Shown here in pieces: positions 18,437-29,944 of a stretch of 64,000 nucleotides of DNA; position 1 is the first letter of the stretch; every line of letters starts with the position of its first letter. The stretch comes from Serpula lacrymans var. lacrymans S7.9. Taxonomy: Eukaryota; Basidiomycota; Agaricomycetes; Boletales; Serpulaceae. The translations under genes were made by a program, and so were the position numbers. The notes under the pieces were generated by a model. The model worked only from the letters and a program-made list of their open reading frames with translations, made no database searches and was not told the origin of the DNA. Location: positions 1,410,430-1,474,429 of the forward strand of contig NW_006763295.1 of the NCBI RefSeq assembly GCF_000218685.1. The letters run 5' to 3'.

Positions 18437-18586
18437 GATAGAAAACACAGCCACCAGTTGTTTGTTCTGTGTTTACATGGTGACTTTTGGGTTGCGCAGG
18501 TGATCTTGTCGTGTTCCCATCCAAGTCTCTGTAACCTATCGCACGTGTATCTGCAAGATAGCCCACTGCACGGCCAATCTTTCATT
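18437..18586. promoter_or_regulatory. Divergent promoter of BUB2 and the adaptin gene
   Basis: Only 150 bp separate the two start codons. No clear TATA box is seen on either strand. Transcripts probably overlap in their 5' ends. Confidence 0.5.
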
Positions 18587-21500
18587 ATGGAGGTCCCGTT
18601 CATATCTTCTGGGGCTATGAGTCGAACACATTATTCTGTAGTGCGAAAAGTAGAGAACGCACCTTCTGCTCAAGCCGCAGACCAACTTCTTCTACGCGAG
18701 ATTGAGTCCGTTCGTCGCCGACTTGCAGACCCGAGACTTCACGTCGTGCGTACTGCTTGGGGGTATAAATCCATAACTCAGTGGAGAAATTTTGTAGAAG
18801 GAATGCCAGGAATGCTTGATATTGCTCCTATATTGTTCGATGGCTTTGGTTGTTGCATCCCCCGGTGATCTGGACTTCGCACTACCCCACGCAGTCAATC
18901 TCGCAGAAACTGGCCAGTCAACACAATCGAAGAGAATTGGTACGCTTCGTTTTGCACTCTTCCTTAGCCTTTTCTAAAGTAATAAATAAAAGGCTATCTA
19001 TTCTGTGCTGAGGTTATGTCCCCCAGTCACGAACTACAGTTGATGCTAATCAACACGCTACGAAAGGTTAGCTGCTTTTTTTTTACCTGTCATTCTGCTT
19101 GTACTTAATGGTGAAAGAAAGGATCTGGAGAGTTCGCATATACCACGTATTTGTCTCGCTCTTGATGCTCTCATACAGTCTTCCACCGAAGACGTGATAC
19201 CTGCAGTTCAGTCGCGTCTACATGATCTCCTCTCGCATAGCTCGTTAGTATGTATTCTCATCTATCTCGAGTTCACCTTACAACTTGAAGTCATCAACTG
19301 TAGGCCTCATGTGCGTCGTCGCGCCCTCCTGGTTTTTCGTGTCCTGTCACGCTATGACGCGGAAATTCTGGCACGAATAGAGGGAAAGGTCATCAAACGT
19401 ATAAAAGATTCTGACTTCTCAGTTTCTCATGCTGCTCTCATAGTTTCTACTCATGTAAGCTTTACCGTCTTTTCATCTATGCTTGTCGCTCAAAATATGC
19501 AGTTTAAAAGAAGTGATAAGGTACATGCTGCTATCAGCGATATGCTGGCGTCTGCCTGGACCGCGGGTGAGCACAAGTCAAAAAGAAGAATGTTGTTAGC
19601 GCTTCTCGAGGCTTTCCGAGTAACTAGGTTAGTCTACGGCAAATCATTTTCTCTGCTATAAACCCTGACTTCACTACCACAAAGGCCATCTCCGGACAGC
19701 ATCCATACAACTTTTGAGATTATACGTTATGCTTCCGAATATGCTAAAGCTCGTAAGTTTGGAATCAGCTTTTCGGGTTTCTGGCTTATATTACTTACAG
19801 CATTGCTACGCGAGGCATTCCTTGTACTGTCATCTATTCCATGTGAATCGATATCAAGTGCTCAAACGAAGCTTGCCTTATCACCTGTCGATAGCATTCG
19901 TTATCTATTAGCCTCTACCGACCCAAACCAGCAATACCTATTTATTACTTGTTTGGGATGTCTTGATCAGACGCTATGGGCAGGGACCCTTCCGGACACC
20001 GTGGCCATCCTGGACGAATGGGAGGCTGAACGTGTCATGAAGTTACTTGATTCGAGTGACAGCTTGATCCGAAAGAATGCGAGTATCCTCAGGAAATTTT
20101 CGATCTGTGGTGTGGCTAATCATGAACGTTTCAGACATTGACAACACTCCATGGTATTGATCCTGCCATTGTCGGATCCTTTTATTCGCAGCTTCTTCAA
20201 CGCATGCCTTCTGCACTATCGATCAGGGATAGGGACGAATACGTTTCTCGTCTATTGGAAATCGGTGAAATACAATGCGGAGGCGATGGCGAGCTTTATG
20301 CGGTCCAGTTGAGGGAGCTCTTGGCAGATGTCGATACGAAAGCCGAAAGCCTCCCGGAAGGCCAGCCTATCATCGAAAGTGCCGTCGAAAGGATACTAGT
20401 GCACGTTCGAAGCAGTGCGTAACACTCCTTATTCAAACTGGTAGTGGTACTCATTAATGTGATACAGTGGACATATCTGGTCGTATAGGTTGTGTTACGA
20501 CATTAATTTCGCCTATTGTTGAGAGTGAAAGCCGTATTGGCTCCACACTTATGGTCATCATATCTGCACTGGTATGTGAATATGCCGGAAAAACATCCAT
20601 TTCGCCTGTAGCTATCCTACGAGGAATATCGAGCAGATTGTCGCTGTATGCTGGTTCGTGACTAATTTGTTACTTCAAGCCTATTTCTAATGCACAATGA
20701 ATAGCTGCAGTACAAGATGCTTGTTTGCTATCAATGCTGCGTCTCTGTGCAGAATGCTCTCAGGTACCTGATGATGTTATAGTGTCTACAAAGGATATAT
20801 TACAGCTTTCTAGGAGGCATATAACGCGGGTATGCATTCGGTTTATGGTATCATTAGTTTTTTTTAGTACCTTACATGACCTTTTTAGCGCTGTGAACAG
20901 TTTCTAAACTTGTCAAGTCAACGACATGTCCTTACGGAAATCATCTCGAAAGCACATTCATCCTCGGTGAGTCCGAGTTGTCTTTAGGGTGCCTTTCCGA
21001 GCTTGACGCAAATGCAGCTTCCAGATTTCGTGGCTTCACTCTCTGAATATCAAAGTACGGATAGTCATCCCGAGATTGGTCGAGTGGTAAAGCCTACTCC
21101 GTCGGGTTTATCCTCTTTAAGGAGTACTGGCGCATCGAGCAAACTTCGTTATACCGCCTATGAGACACCACAACCAACACCCAGTCTGCGGCACCTGACC
21201 AGTCCTCGGATCGCTCCTACAAGTCCACATACAGTCACCCATTCTGATCTTCAAGGTAGGCACCGAAGCTTGTCTCAGGCTAGCGATGTCTCTTCTTCAT
21301 TCGGACCATTGGCGAGAACGATGACACCGGGCGAGCTGACACTTGCCACGAGCGATAACGGCTTGGATCGATTAACCCAAACGGGGGATACACGGAGACC
21401 GTCACCCGGTACGATCACGCGCCAGAGCGGTAGCGATGTGAATATGGAAATTAGTTCAGCGCTCGATGACTTGGTAAGCACGGACGAGCCCTGACCCAGG

Positions 21501-21956
21501 AAAAAGTGCTGATGAATAGATCAGGCATCCGGAGTTAATCTGATATCGCTCGAAGCTCCCTTCATTTCCGAGCTGATGGTGTCGACCGAACCAGATTTCC
21601 AAGGTTGCTGGGAAGGTATGGGAGATCATAGCGGCCGTGGGTGGTGTGAAGCATCAATGGACACTATCGTAAGGCGACTGCAGCAATTGCAACACCGACT
21701 TAAAGTCATCGCTATCGACCAGCCACCCTATGAAGGTTCTTCTATTTGTTTCCGCTTGATTATCAGATTCAGTAACGTGTGCTTCCTCTTGGCAGGTGAC
21801 TTGAAGGTCCTTGTTCAGGCAGCGAGTCAGGTGGACTCGTATCGATGTGCGGCTCTGCGTTTGAGAGAAAGTGACGACGAAAGTTGTTTATGGAGGATGC
21901 GGTGCGAAGACGACGAGCTGAGGACGAGTATAAAGAGACTTTTAGATGAGATCTAG
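18587..21956 (+). CDS. Adaptin large subunit, AP-4 epsilon-like
   Basis: Large subunit of a clathrin-adaptor-type coat complex acting in trans-Golgi sorting. Start ATG at 18587. The N-terminal trunk has alpha-solenoid repeats: LLREIESVRRRLADPRL, then ECLILLLYC, then RIGYLFCAEVM, LQLMLINTLRKDLESS, VRRRALLVFRVLSRYDAEIL and LYAVQLRELLADVDTKAE. This fits the epsilon subunit (LREIE..KRRL) better than alpha or gamma. After the trunk comes a low-complexity hinge (about 21050-21470, Ser/Thr/Pro-rich) and a C-terminal part resembling an ear domain, ending at 21954-21956. At least ten introns. AP-4 is patchy in fungi, so the subunit assignment is less certain than the adaptin fold. Confidence 0.75.
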
Positions 21957-22684
21957 GCGGGTAGAAACGAAACACAAAGGGTGATGGGTTTGTCTGGTAC
22001 CATGATGCGAACATGTTATGACAGATGAATCTGTAGTGCGAAGATGCGAAGAAAGAAATGTGTCGGTGATTCACTGGACGTGGGATGATCACGTATATAA
22101 GTGAATCGACGACCGGCAAACAGTGTTCTTTGGCACTGCCAAGCGTACGGCGGCTCCCAGCACCGCACCGAACGGACAGGTAAAAGAAACAAGGTGTCAT
22201 AGCAGCCGTGGGAAAGTGACTAGCACATATAACCGCTGCGTCCTGAAATTTTCGACCAAGGAGCTTTCCTCTTTCCTCGCACGACGACCATCTCCAAGCT
22301 TGCCTTCCCTAACAATCTATGAATTTGTTTTCAACACTGCCGTATGTGCTTTTATCTCTCCACAAAATGCGTGATGTTGACTTTTCATTAATTCCAGCAC
22401 CCCATACCAGATTAAGATCATTCACTTCGGTCCTCTTGCAACTCTCCTCGTTGACACAGACCGCCCTCCTTAGGGCCCATTTGCGTTCTACACTTTCAAC
22501 GCTGCTTCTCCATCATCTTACTTTCGCCGGCTAATGGGATAAATTCGCTCCACTGTCATCGGAACCAGGTTGCCTGCTCCGAAAATCGCATACTAGACTC
22601 CTAGAAGAAACAATCACAAGAGACAACCCGGAACTTCTTTCCAGTTGCTTTTTAACATTCTCTTATACCCTCAACACTCTGGAC
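21957..22684. other. Intergenic, promoter of the next gene
   Basis: 3' flank of the adaptin gene and a C/T-rich 5' region. No gene was recognised; short ORFs here lack family features. Confidence 0.5.
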
Positions 22685-24362
22685 ATGATGCATGCACTCA
22701 AGCACCCATCTTTTTTTCGTCCAGCAAGTCGCCCTACGTCGCCTTCCCCCACTCCTTCTCGCCCCGATTCGGGGTTAGGTTTCGACAGAGTATCGAGGCC
22801 TCTCAACAAACTCTCGCTCAGTTCATTCAGACGTCCTTCTCCTTCTGTGACCCCTGCTCCCGCTCCTGCGCCTGCACTGCTTGTTCAGGATGGTTCCTAC
22901 CTCGAGGCACTCAGCCTTAAACTGAGTGAGGCGGTTTCCAAGGCTCTAGCTCAACCAACCGGGCCAGCTGGTGCGAATGAACAAGTCGGTGGCAAACGTC
23001 CTATCCCATCAGGTCGTGGGCAATCTCTTGGCACTTTAATTGCATCGTAAGAGTCATCATCCTTGTTCTTTTCATAGCAGATATTGAATCCTCGTTTCCA
23101 GTGAGCTGCAAGCTGCGCGAGGCAACCATCATTTGCACAAGGCGATATTACGTTCTTTGCACCGCCCGCTGTCGGTCTTGCTGAGTAATCTATCTGCATA
23201 TCTTCTTCCTCTCCTTACTTCACCAGCATTCCTTGTACCTCCTGCACCCAGTGTCCAGATACCGAACCCCAATCCTACTCAGCTTCATGCTTTGGCACTG
23301 GCCGTGTTTTCTGGGGAGCTCCTCACAAGCTTCGATGAAATGGGGTTGGGCCTCGACTCGGACGTGAGGGGTGACGGATTAAGGGCAATTCGGGAAGGGC
23401 TTGCCTCCGTTATCACTCGAGTGGTCAACCCCCTGATCGTGGGGATCAAGACTGAACTCATGCCGATAATAGATGCACTGGAATCTCCTGTCAGTACTAC
23501 GGTACAGAAGGCATCTCTCATTGGCAAGTCTGGACCGGTGCTTCATCCTTCTATAGTCACCTTGCAAAGTTTAATGCCGGTTTACTCCCGTGCATTGGCG
23601 AGGTACACTACAGCACTTCCTTCTCAGGCTAGTCTCGCCACCTTCTTGATATCTATTGTTTGGCGAGCATTAGTCGCCCTTTCACACCGTCCCACTGTGT
23701 CCCCTTCACCACCAGCTTCTCCTATCGGATCTCCGGCTATTGCACCAGTAACATTAAAGAAGCGCACATTGTCATCGGGGACGACTCCTCCTCTCACGCC
23801 CAATTCCGCTCGTTTTACTATGAAGCTGCCGCCTTCTCGTCCTCCTTCCCCGCCTACGGTGACGGTCACTTCCACACCAGCTGCAGATGCTCGCGCTCTT
23901 TATGACCTACTCAACCTTTTACCACGGCCACCCGCGGACACAGAATCTACCCGGGTGGCTCGGGAGGCTGTGGATGAAGCGTTTGATGATTTAAAAGCAC
24001 TTGTTGCACTGTTAGAGAGCGTCGACAACCCGTTCTTCAAGTTGAACAAAACAGAAGAAGAATTGTACAACGAGGTTGATGACCTAACTGAAGATCTGCC
24101 CACGCTCATTGCACTTCCTGTGATGCTTCGTGGGCAAATTTTCGGGCCAGGCACTGGAGCTTCGACGGGGCCTTCTATTTCTTTGATGCTCAAGATTACT
24201 GAAGACGATTATAGAAAAGGATGCCTGACGGGCTTTGGTCGGGCAGAAGAGTGCGCGATCATTGTTGGAAACCGTATCCTCAATGTCCTACAATCGAACA
24301 GTGATGTCCATCACTGTGTTACGAAATGGTTGGAATCACGCATTGCAGCTTTTGACCATTGA
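22685..24362 (+). CDS. Conserved-looking hypothetical protein
   Basis: Two exons: 22685-23046 and 23102-24362. The intron is GTAAG...CCAG and the joined frame reads IAS-ELQAARGNHHLHKAI. About 540 residues. The N-terminus (1-65) is Ser/Pro-rich and disordered, followed by helical segments (YLEALSLKLSEAVSKAL; LRSLHRPLSVLLSNLSAYLL) and a Pro-rich insert at about residues 335-390. The C-terminal third is helical and acidic (ELYNEVDDLTEDLPTLIALP). No signal peptide and no clear membrane span. I do not recognise the family. Confidence 0.7.
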
Positions 24363-24915
24363 CTACATGGCCTTCTGAATGCTGCAGGTAAATATGTGGT
24401 AATATTATCCTTAGACCGAAATTTTGTTAGTCACTGTACATACTTAGGAGTGTTCAACTTTGTGTTGGGACTTGGTTTTGATTCTTATTATTATGCGTCT
24501 GGTGCCCTTTTCTTGCGACTAGTAGAGGCTTGAGTAGAGGTCTTTTCTTTCTTGACATGATATAACAGCAGTTATTCGAAACTTGATAGTCAGTTGAGAT
24601 GAGAATGAATAGTGAGTAGAAAGCTTCACCTCATGAGACTCGTGCTCGCAGAGTTGTGGCACAGCACTGTATTGTATTCCTGGACCCGTAGGATCCAGGT
24701 TTATATTTCGCAATTGAAGTTTTTTTCTTTCAAGGAGGCTTTATATCCTTTTGTATTTCCATCAAAATTACAGGCTGTGCTTTTTCTTTCTCCGCTTTAT
24801 CTTGTCTTCATCGTTGTCTCCCTCTGCACCATTACCTCTTGTCATGGGGCAACCAACAGTCCTACCCTGCTCCCGATGCCGACACATCTTCTTTGTCGAT
24901 TTCTGTTGGACATAT
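24363..24915. other. Intergenic up to element 3
   Basis: 3' flank of the hypothetical gene. No gene seen. The element 3 LTR begins at 24916, preceded by CATAT (24911-24915), the presumed left half of its target duplication. Confidence 0.5.
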
Positions 24916-25543
24916 TGCCAGGCAACAAATACGAAGCTATATAACAAAAACAAATGTCTGGTCAAGTCCCTGAAGAGGGCGGTGAATCAGAGTACTGAGG
25001 TTGAAGAGTATCGGTATAAGTGTGAATCCAAACTAATATTGAACTAAGGAATAATACATTGAGTATGTACTTCCTTATATAGTGAACAGCGATGGTCAGA
25101 CCAAAAAGGGGAAGAGTTAAGAAAGTGGTCTGACCAGCCAACTAACCAATAAGAAAAGAAAGCAAAAGTGGTCCGATCTATCATATTTACTAATCGTGTG
25201 AGAAAGAGTATTGGTAAGAGGTGGATGATCGGCTGTATCAGTAAGCCCATGAGAAGGCGCTGATTCATAGCCTACCTCGCTTATCTATATTCCTCCAAAG
25301 TATTCCCAGACATAGCATTGAATCATTGCTATGTCATCTGGATATCTTCTCGAGGATCTACAACAGTTCTCCTTTGTTGTAAATACGATAGGATGTGAGT
25401 ATGAATGGAAAATAAAAAGAAAAAGGATAAGAGTACTAGAATGCCAACCGTGATCTCTAGTCCAAGAGTGAGAGGAGTGACCGGGAATGAATTGGATAAC
25501 CACAACATGATGGGAATGCCATAAGAAAAATTGATTCCTCACA
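24916..25543 (-). repeat. Element 3 3' LTR
   Basis: About 628 bp and clearly diverged from the element 2 LTR. Terminal GACA has become GGCA on the minus strand (TGCC at 24916). Preceded on the minus strand by the polypurine tract AAAAGGGGAGCTAA. Confidence 0.92.
25329..25508 (-). CDS. LTR-encoded small membrane peptide (element 3 copy)
   Basis: 59 codons plus TAG in U3, exactly the same length as in element 2. Compared codon by codon with element 2, about 30 codons differ. Around 17 of these changes are silent and the others are mostly conservative (Val/Ile, Leu/Ile, Ala/Val, Arg/Gln). There is no indel or premature stop. The hydrophobic span is at about residues 17-35, with a charged C-terminus ending VDPREDIQMT. 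Function unknown. Confidence 0.6.
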   Translation of the reverse strand: MLWLSNSFPVTPLTLGLEITVGILVLLSFFFLFSIHTHILSYLQQRRTVVDPREDIQMT

Positions 25544-25555
25544 TTAGCTCCCCTT

Positions 25556-27547
25556 TTATAAGACTCGTGTCCTCATGAGTCCGGAAGCGGCACTCTGGAA
25601 CTTGTTGGTAATCCAATCGAAAAGCATTGGAGATTTAGAAGTCGCTGTGTAATTTTTGTAAGGACAGAAGTGAAGAGAAGCGGTGATGATGCGAGGGGCG
25701 GCGGGATGCGTTTTGTGGAAAGTTGCGAGTAAATCGGAGACGTGTGTAAGGTTGGTGTCAGGTTCCCAAGTACGCTCTGAGACTGGATAGCCATGCCAGT
25801 GGACCAAGTAGTCGAACTTAGTGCCTCTTAGTTTGGTTGGTCTAGATGCAACTATACTCTCTACTTTGTATTTGTCTACGCCTTCAATGATCTTGGGTGG
25901 TGGTTGCGAGGAGATAGGTTGGTTAGGGAATTTGGGAGCGTGGTATGGAGACAGAATAGCTTTGTTGAACACTGGGTGAATGGATTTCCAGCTTTTTGGG
26001 ATGTCGAGTTGGTAAGCAGAAGGTCCAACCTTTTGGGTGACTTTAAAAGGACCAAAATGTTTGTCGTCTGATTTCTTCATCGGTCTGTCTGTCATGATGT
26101 TGTGTCCTTCTAACCAGACTTTGTCGCCAGTTTGATATTCTCGGGGTGGAGATCTCTTACGGTCATAATAGCATAATATCATTTGAGATTGTCATTTACT
26201 AAAAGAAGGGAAGATTTTGTGAGTTCATGGAGTTGTTTCATCTGTTCCCCAAACTCGGCCGCTGATGTGGATCAAGGGGATGACGCAATGGTGGTGTTTG
26301 TTCGTGGGTGTAGACCATAGTTTAAAAAGAAAGGTGATTGATTTGTCGCAGTGTGGAGATGATTGTTGTATGTGAATTCGGTGATAGAAAGCCAATCTGC
26401 CCAATCGTCCTGTCTGTGATTTACAAAAACACACAGGTAATACTCAAGATCCTGATTGATCCATTCAGATTGCCCGTCCATTTGAGGGTGATAACCTGTA
26501 GAAAGGCCTGGTGTTATCCCCATCAAATCATAAAAGTCTTTAGTGAACCGTGACATAAATTGAGGACCTCAATCAGAGATAATCTTCTTGGGGATTCCGT
26601 GGAGTTGTATCACATTGTCTCTGAGTTGATGGGTGTAACCGGCAGAGTTGAGGATGACAAAAGCAGGGACAAAATGGGCCGTCTTACTAAATTGGTCTAC
26701 AAAGACCTGAACAGCGGTGTAGCCTTTAGACTCCGGTAGAGCGCCTATGAGGTCGGTGGTGATAACTTGCCAGGGTTGATCGGGTATTGGGCTCGGATGA
26801 AGAGGGGTGTTAGACTTTGTCCAATGTGCCTTGGTTTGTTAACAACTCTCGCACCCTCGTACATATCGTCTGATATCTGTGCAAAGACTTGGCCACCAGA
26901 GTTCTTGGTTCACTTGTTCAAACATTGTTCTCTCTCCTGGGTGTCCAGCAAGAGCTTTGTCGTGATAATCCTTCAATATTCGCACACGTAGTTCATGGTT
27001 CCGAGGGACATAGATGCGGTCAGCTAATGAGATCGGGTAGGAACTCATTGTGGACTCTCTTTTGATCCAGATGATATGATCCTATCCTTCACCTTCCAGG
27101 TGTCCAACTTCTCTTTCTGATTCTTCCTTACTACGTCGTCTTGTTTCTGGAAGTTTCTGCGTATATCTAGTAGGTATCCTTTGTTGGTGTCAAGTACTTC
27201 AAAATGTACGTCCGGGAGGAGTGTTTGGTTTTCGTTATCATTTGTGCCTCTAGGGTGGTTGATTTGTCTGCTTAACAGGTCAGCCTTAGTGTTTTGATCC
27301 CTATTGACGTGTTCCATCTTGAAATTATAATTTGCAAGCTGAGAGGACCATCGAGCTTAACGTCGGTTGTATTTCTGAGGTTGGCGGAAGTAAAGGAGGT
27401 TCTGGTGATCCGTGAAGATAGTGAAGGGGTGTTTTGATCCCACAAGGTGATGTCGCCATTCATCTAGTGCAGTCATGACTGCAAGCATCTCTTTATTGTA
27501 GATTTCATAATTGTGTTCGGCGGGGGTAAGGGCTTTTGAAAGGAATG
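25556..27547 (-). pseudogene. Element 3 Pol, C-terminal part (RNase H, integrase, chromodomain)
   Basis: Broken frames carry RNase H codons, an integrase zinc finger (HPGERT...CESC), the integrase core with its last motif near 26480, and a chromodomain near 25800-25870 (KYKVESIVASRP, WHGYPVSERTWEP). Several stops and frameshifts split it. It was one frame with 35782-37110 before element 2 inserted in RNase H codons at GAATG. Confidence 0.85.
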
Positions 27548-27582
27548 TGTGAGGAATCGATTTTTCTTATCGCATTCCCGTC

Positions 27583-27762
27583 ATGTCGTGGTTAACAGAC
27601 TCAATCCCCGTCACTCCTCTTGCCCTTGGACTGGAGATTACAGCAGGTGTCTTATTACTTTTATCATTTTTCTTCTTATTCTCTCTTCACACTCACGTTC
27701 TATCGTACCTACAACGAGGTAGACTCGTTGTCGACCCTCGAGAAGATATCCAGATGACATAG
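27583..27762 (+). CDS. LTR-encoded small membrane peptide (element 2, 5' LTR)
   Basis: 59 codons plus TAG. Starts MSWLTDSIPVTPLALGL, continues with one hydrophobic span (about residues 17-35, GVLLLLSFFFLF) and a basic-acidic tail ending VDPREDIQMT. The frame is conserved in element 3 and in the solo LTR at 2083. In the 5' LTR it lies upstream of the predicted RNA start, so the 3' LTR copy is the one carried on genomic RNA. Confidence 0.55.
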   Translation: MSWLTDSIPVTPLALGLEITAGVLLLLSFFFLFSLHTHVLSYLQRGRLVVDPREDIQMT

Positions 27763-28008
27763 TCACGATCCAGTGCTATGTCTGGGAATACTTCGGAGGA
27801 ATATTGATAAGCGAAGAAGGTTGTGAGTCAGCGCCTTCTCATGGGCTTACTGATACAGCCAATCGTACATCCCTTACCAATACGCTTTCTCGTACGATTA
27901 GTAAAGACGATAGATCGGACCACTTTCTTCCTTTTTCTTATTGGTTAGCTAGCTGGTCAGACCACTTTCTCAGTACTTCCCTTTCTCGGTCTGACCATCG
28001 TCGTTCAC

Positions 28009-28055
28009 TATATAGAGAAGTACATACTTGATGTATTGTTCTCCAGTTCAATATT
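28009..28055 (+). promoter_or_regulatory. Element 2 promoter and predicted 5' end of RNA
   Basis: TATATA at 28009-28014; the 11-mer AGTTCAATATT at 28045-28055 lies 36 nt after the TATA start and is the exact complement of the site just inside the LTR. The RNA start is inferred from this match. Confidence 0.6.
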
Positions 28056-28175
28056 AGTTTGGATTTGCGCTCTTACCGATACTCTTCATTCTCATACTCT
28101 GATTCACCGCCTTCAAGAAAGGACTTGACCAGACATTGGGCTTTGTTATATAGCTTCGTATTTGTTGCCTGACAA

Positions 28176-28186
28176 AATATTGAACT
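28176..28186 (+). other. Element 2 self-primer binding site (Tf1 type)
   Basis: AATATTGAACT begins one base after the 5' LTR end. It is complementary over exactly 11 nt to the predicted first 11 nt of the RNA; pairing stops at both ends. Element 3 keeps the same site (40926-40936) with a different one-base spacer. Confidence 0.8.
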
Positions 28187-28496
28187 CACCTACCTCGAAT
28201 CCTTTTCCAGAGCCCCTCTTTGGAAAACCGTTTCCCTACACCCTGAAAAAGACTGTCGTTGCCACTGCACCGGTCTAAACCTTCATCATCACCTTCTCCA
28301 CCTCTCTACCATCCCTATCCCTCTCCTCACTATCGTCATCAACCTCTCACTATCCACCCCATTACACCTATTGTCGTTCAGTCTTCTCAAACTGGACGCC
28401 TTCTCTACCATCACCGCTCTCGTCCAATTCTTTGCGTTCTTTGCCATCATCAGATACCTACAAACCGGACTCGTCAGCGACGTCGTCTACCTCCAT

Positions 28497-29914
28497 CGTG
28501 TCTACCTCCCAACAGCTCTCAGAAGAGTGGGTATCAGAAGCGGACCGCAGACACCAGAGAGATTTCCTCGCAACTCTCAACAAACAGCTCCCGGTCCTCC
28601 CCGTCCCTACCGAAGCCCATACTCCAGACGTGGAAGGAACGGTCGAACAGATCACTGAGTTGTATCAAGACTCCTCTGCTTCGTCTTCACCAATTGATCC
28701 GATCGAGGATATTATCCTCGACATAAACGACGCACTCGCTCTCACCCAATCCATTTTTTACCATTCCGCCATCTGTAGGAGAAATTCTCGCAGTCTCGAG
28801 GAGATACTCCAACATCTCCGACAGAGCACGGAGAGAACTTTTAATCTTCATATCCCTGCGGCACGAACAAATTCCGTTGATAGACTACTTCGAAAGCCTA
28901 GTACGCCCGAGTTACGAGAACACTCAGAGGGTTAAGCTTTTGAAAGGAATAGCCAACGTACAAGAACGAAACCTGCAACTTATTTCGCAGAGCCACGTCC
29001 CAGATCTTCTCGATCTTTATCGAATCCGCCCTCTCATTTTTCCAGACATACCCAGCCGCCTCCTCCCTTACGACTTCGAACACACCTTGCTTTGTGGCAT
29101 TGTGTTAAGGAAGAGGCCTAACGAGGAACCTACCTATGATATCCCGTCCTCATTTTTTACATCTGACTACTACGACACCTACTCCGCCTCTCCTGTCAGT
29201 TACCAACCCATCCAGTACTTCTGCATCGGCAATCATCTGGACCACCTTTCTATTGTCCAATATCTGACACGACTTCGCCGAACTCTCTACCTCCCTGAAG
29301 TCCACGATCTTGACGCATTCGGGCCGCGGTTTGGTCTTCAACACAGCACTTCCATTATCATTGTCACGCCCTCTACTAAAGATCATATTCGACGAGTTGT
29401 TGCTGCGTTAGCACGATTTGATCAGCTCATCGCAACTGCTCAGAGGAAATCCCGTGACGGAGAAGACTACACGACCGAAATCGACAACATTCGACACGTT
29501 TCAGAATACGTCGACGAATATTACTGGATCCTGGAAATCCTCACTCCATTCGTTGTTAACCAACAATCTGATCACCCCGAACGTTTCATTGTTACAGTAC
29601 TCCAAAGCGATTTCTGGGCCGTTATCAACCATAGCTCACGAACTCGTATCTATTCGCAATACTCTTACACCTACCAAGGTCGGAGAGGAGAAGCACCGCT
29701 CATCCCGTCGGTTGAACAACTTTTTGCACCTTGCGCAGAAAGGATAGAACGAGAAACAGGAAGTTCATTAACAGATATACTTGGAGGAGAATCTAGCAGC
29801 GAAACCGAGTCGGAAAGTGAAGAGTCTACTCAAAGCGTAGAATACTGGAGACCCCGAGAAGCAGAAGGAGGAGACTTCCCTAGTAATTTTACGTTTGACC
29901 CAGACTTTGAGTAA
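28497..29914 (+). CDS. Element 2 ORF0, an extra protein upstream of Gag
   Basis: Two overlapping frames. The first (from about 28497, where element 3 has ATG in MSTSQQHSEEWV and element 2 has GTG) runs through EADRRHQRDFL and PIDPIEDIILDINDALALTQ. The protein-like sequence then continues in the +1 frame (TIPPSVGEILA, RRELLIFIS, DYFESLVRPSYENTQRVKLL) to the stop at 29912-29914, with an acidic tail (SETESESEESTQS). About 470 residues in total. The same two-frame layout is seen in element 3, so it is not a new mutation. I recognise no domain, and no signal peptide or membrane span is seen. It might be an N-terminal extension of Gag after splicing, or a separate protein. Confidence 0.55.
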
Positions 29915-29944
29915 ATAAAAAAGAGACCAGTTATCTAGAAAGAC

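Larger units (their letters stand above)
27548..28174 (+). repeat. Element 2 5' LTR
   Basis: 627 bp, TGTGAGGAATCG...TTGCCTGACA. U3 holds a 59-codon ORF; TATATA is at 28009-28014; predicted RNA start at 28045. Confidence 0.95.

Noticed and set aside
22123..22534. Two ORFs upstream of the hypothetical gene
   Set aside because: C/T-rich 5' flank, no domain features, and no splice pattern joining them to the gene.
27804..28031. 75-codon ORF in the element 2 LTR (SAPSHGLTDTANR), also partly open in the solo LTR
   Set aside because: The element 3 LTR has a stop in this frame and the frame overlaps the promoter; conservation looks like general LTR conservation, unlike the 59-codon U3 ORF.
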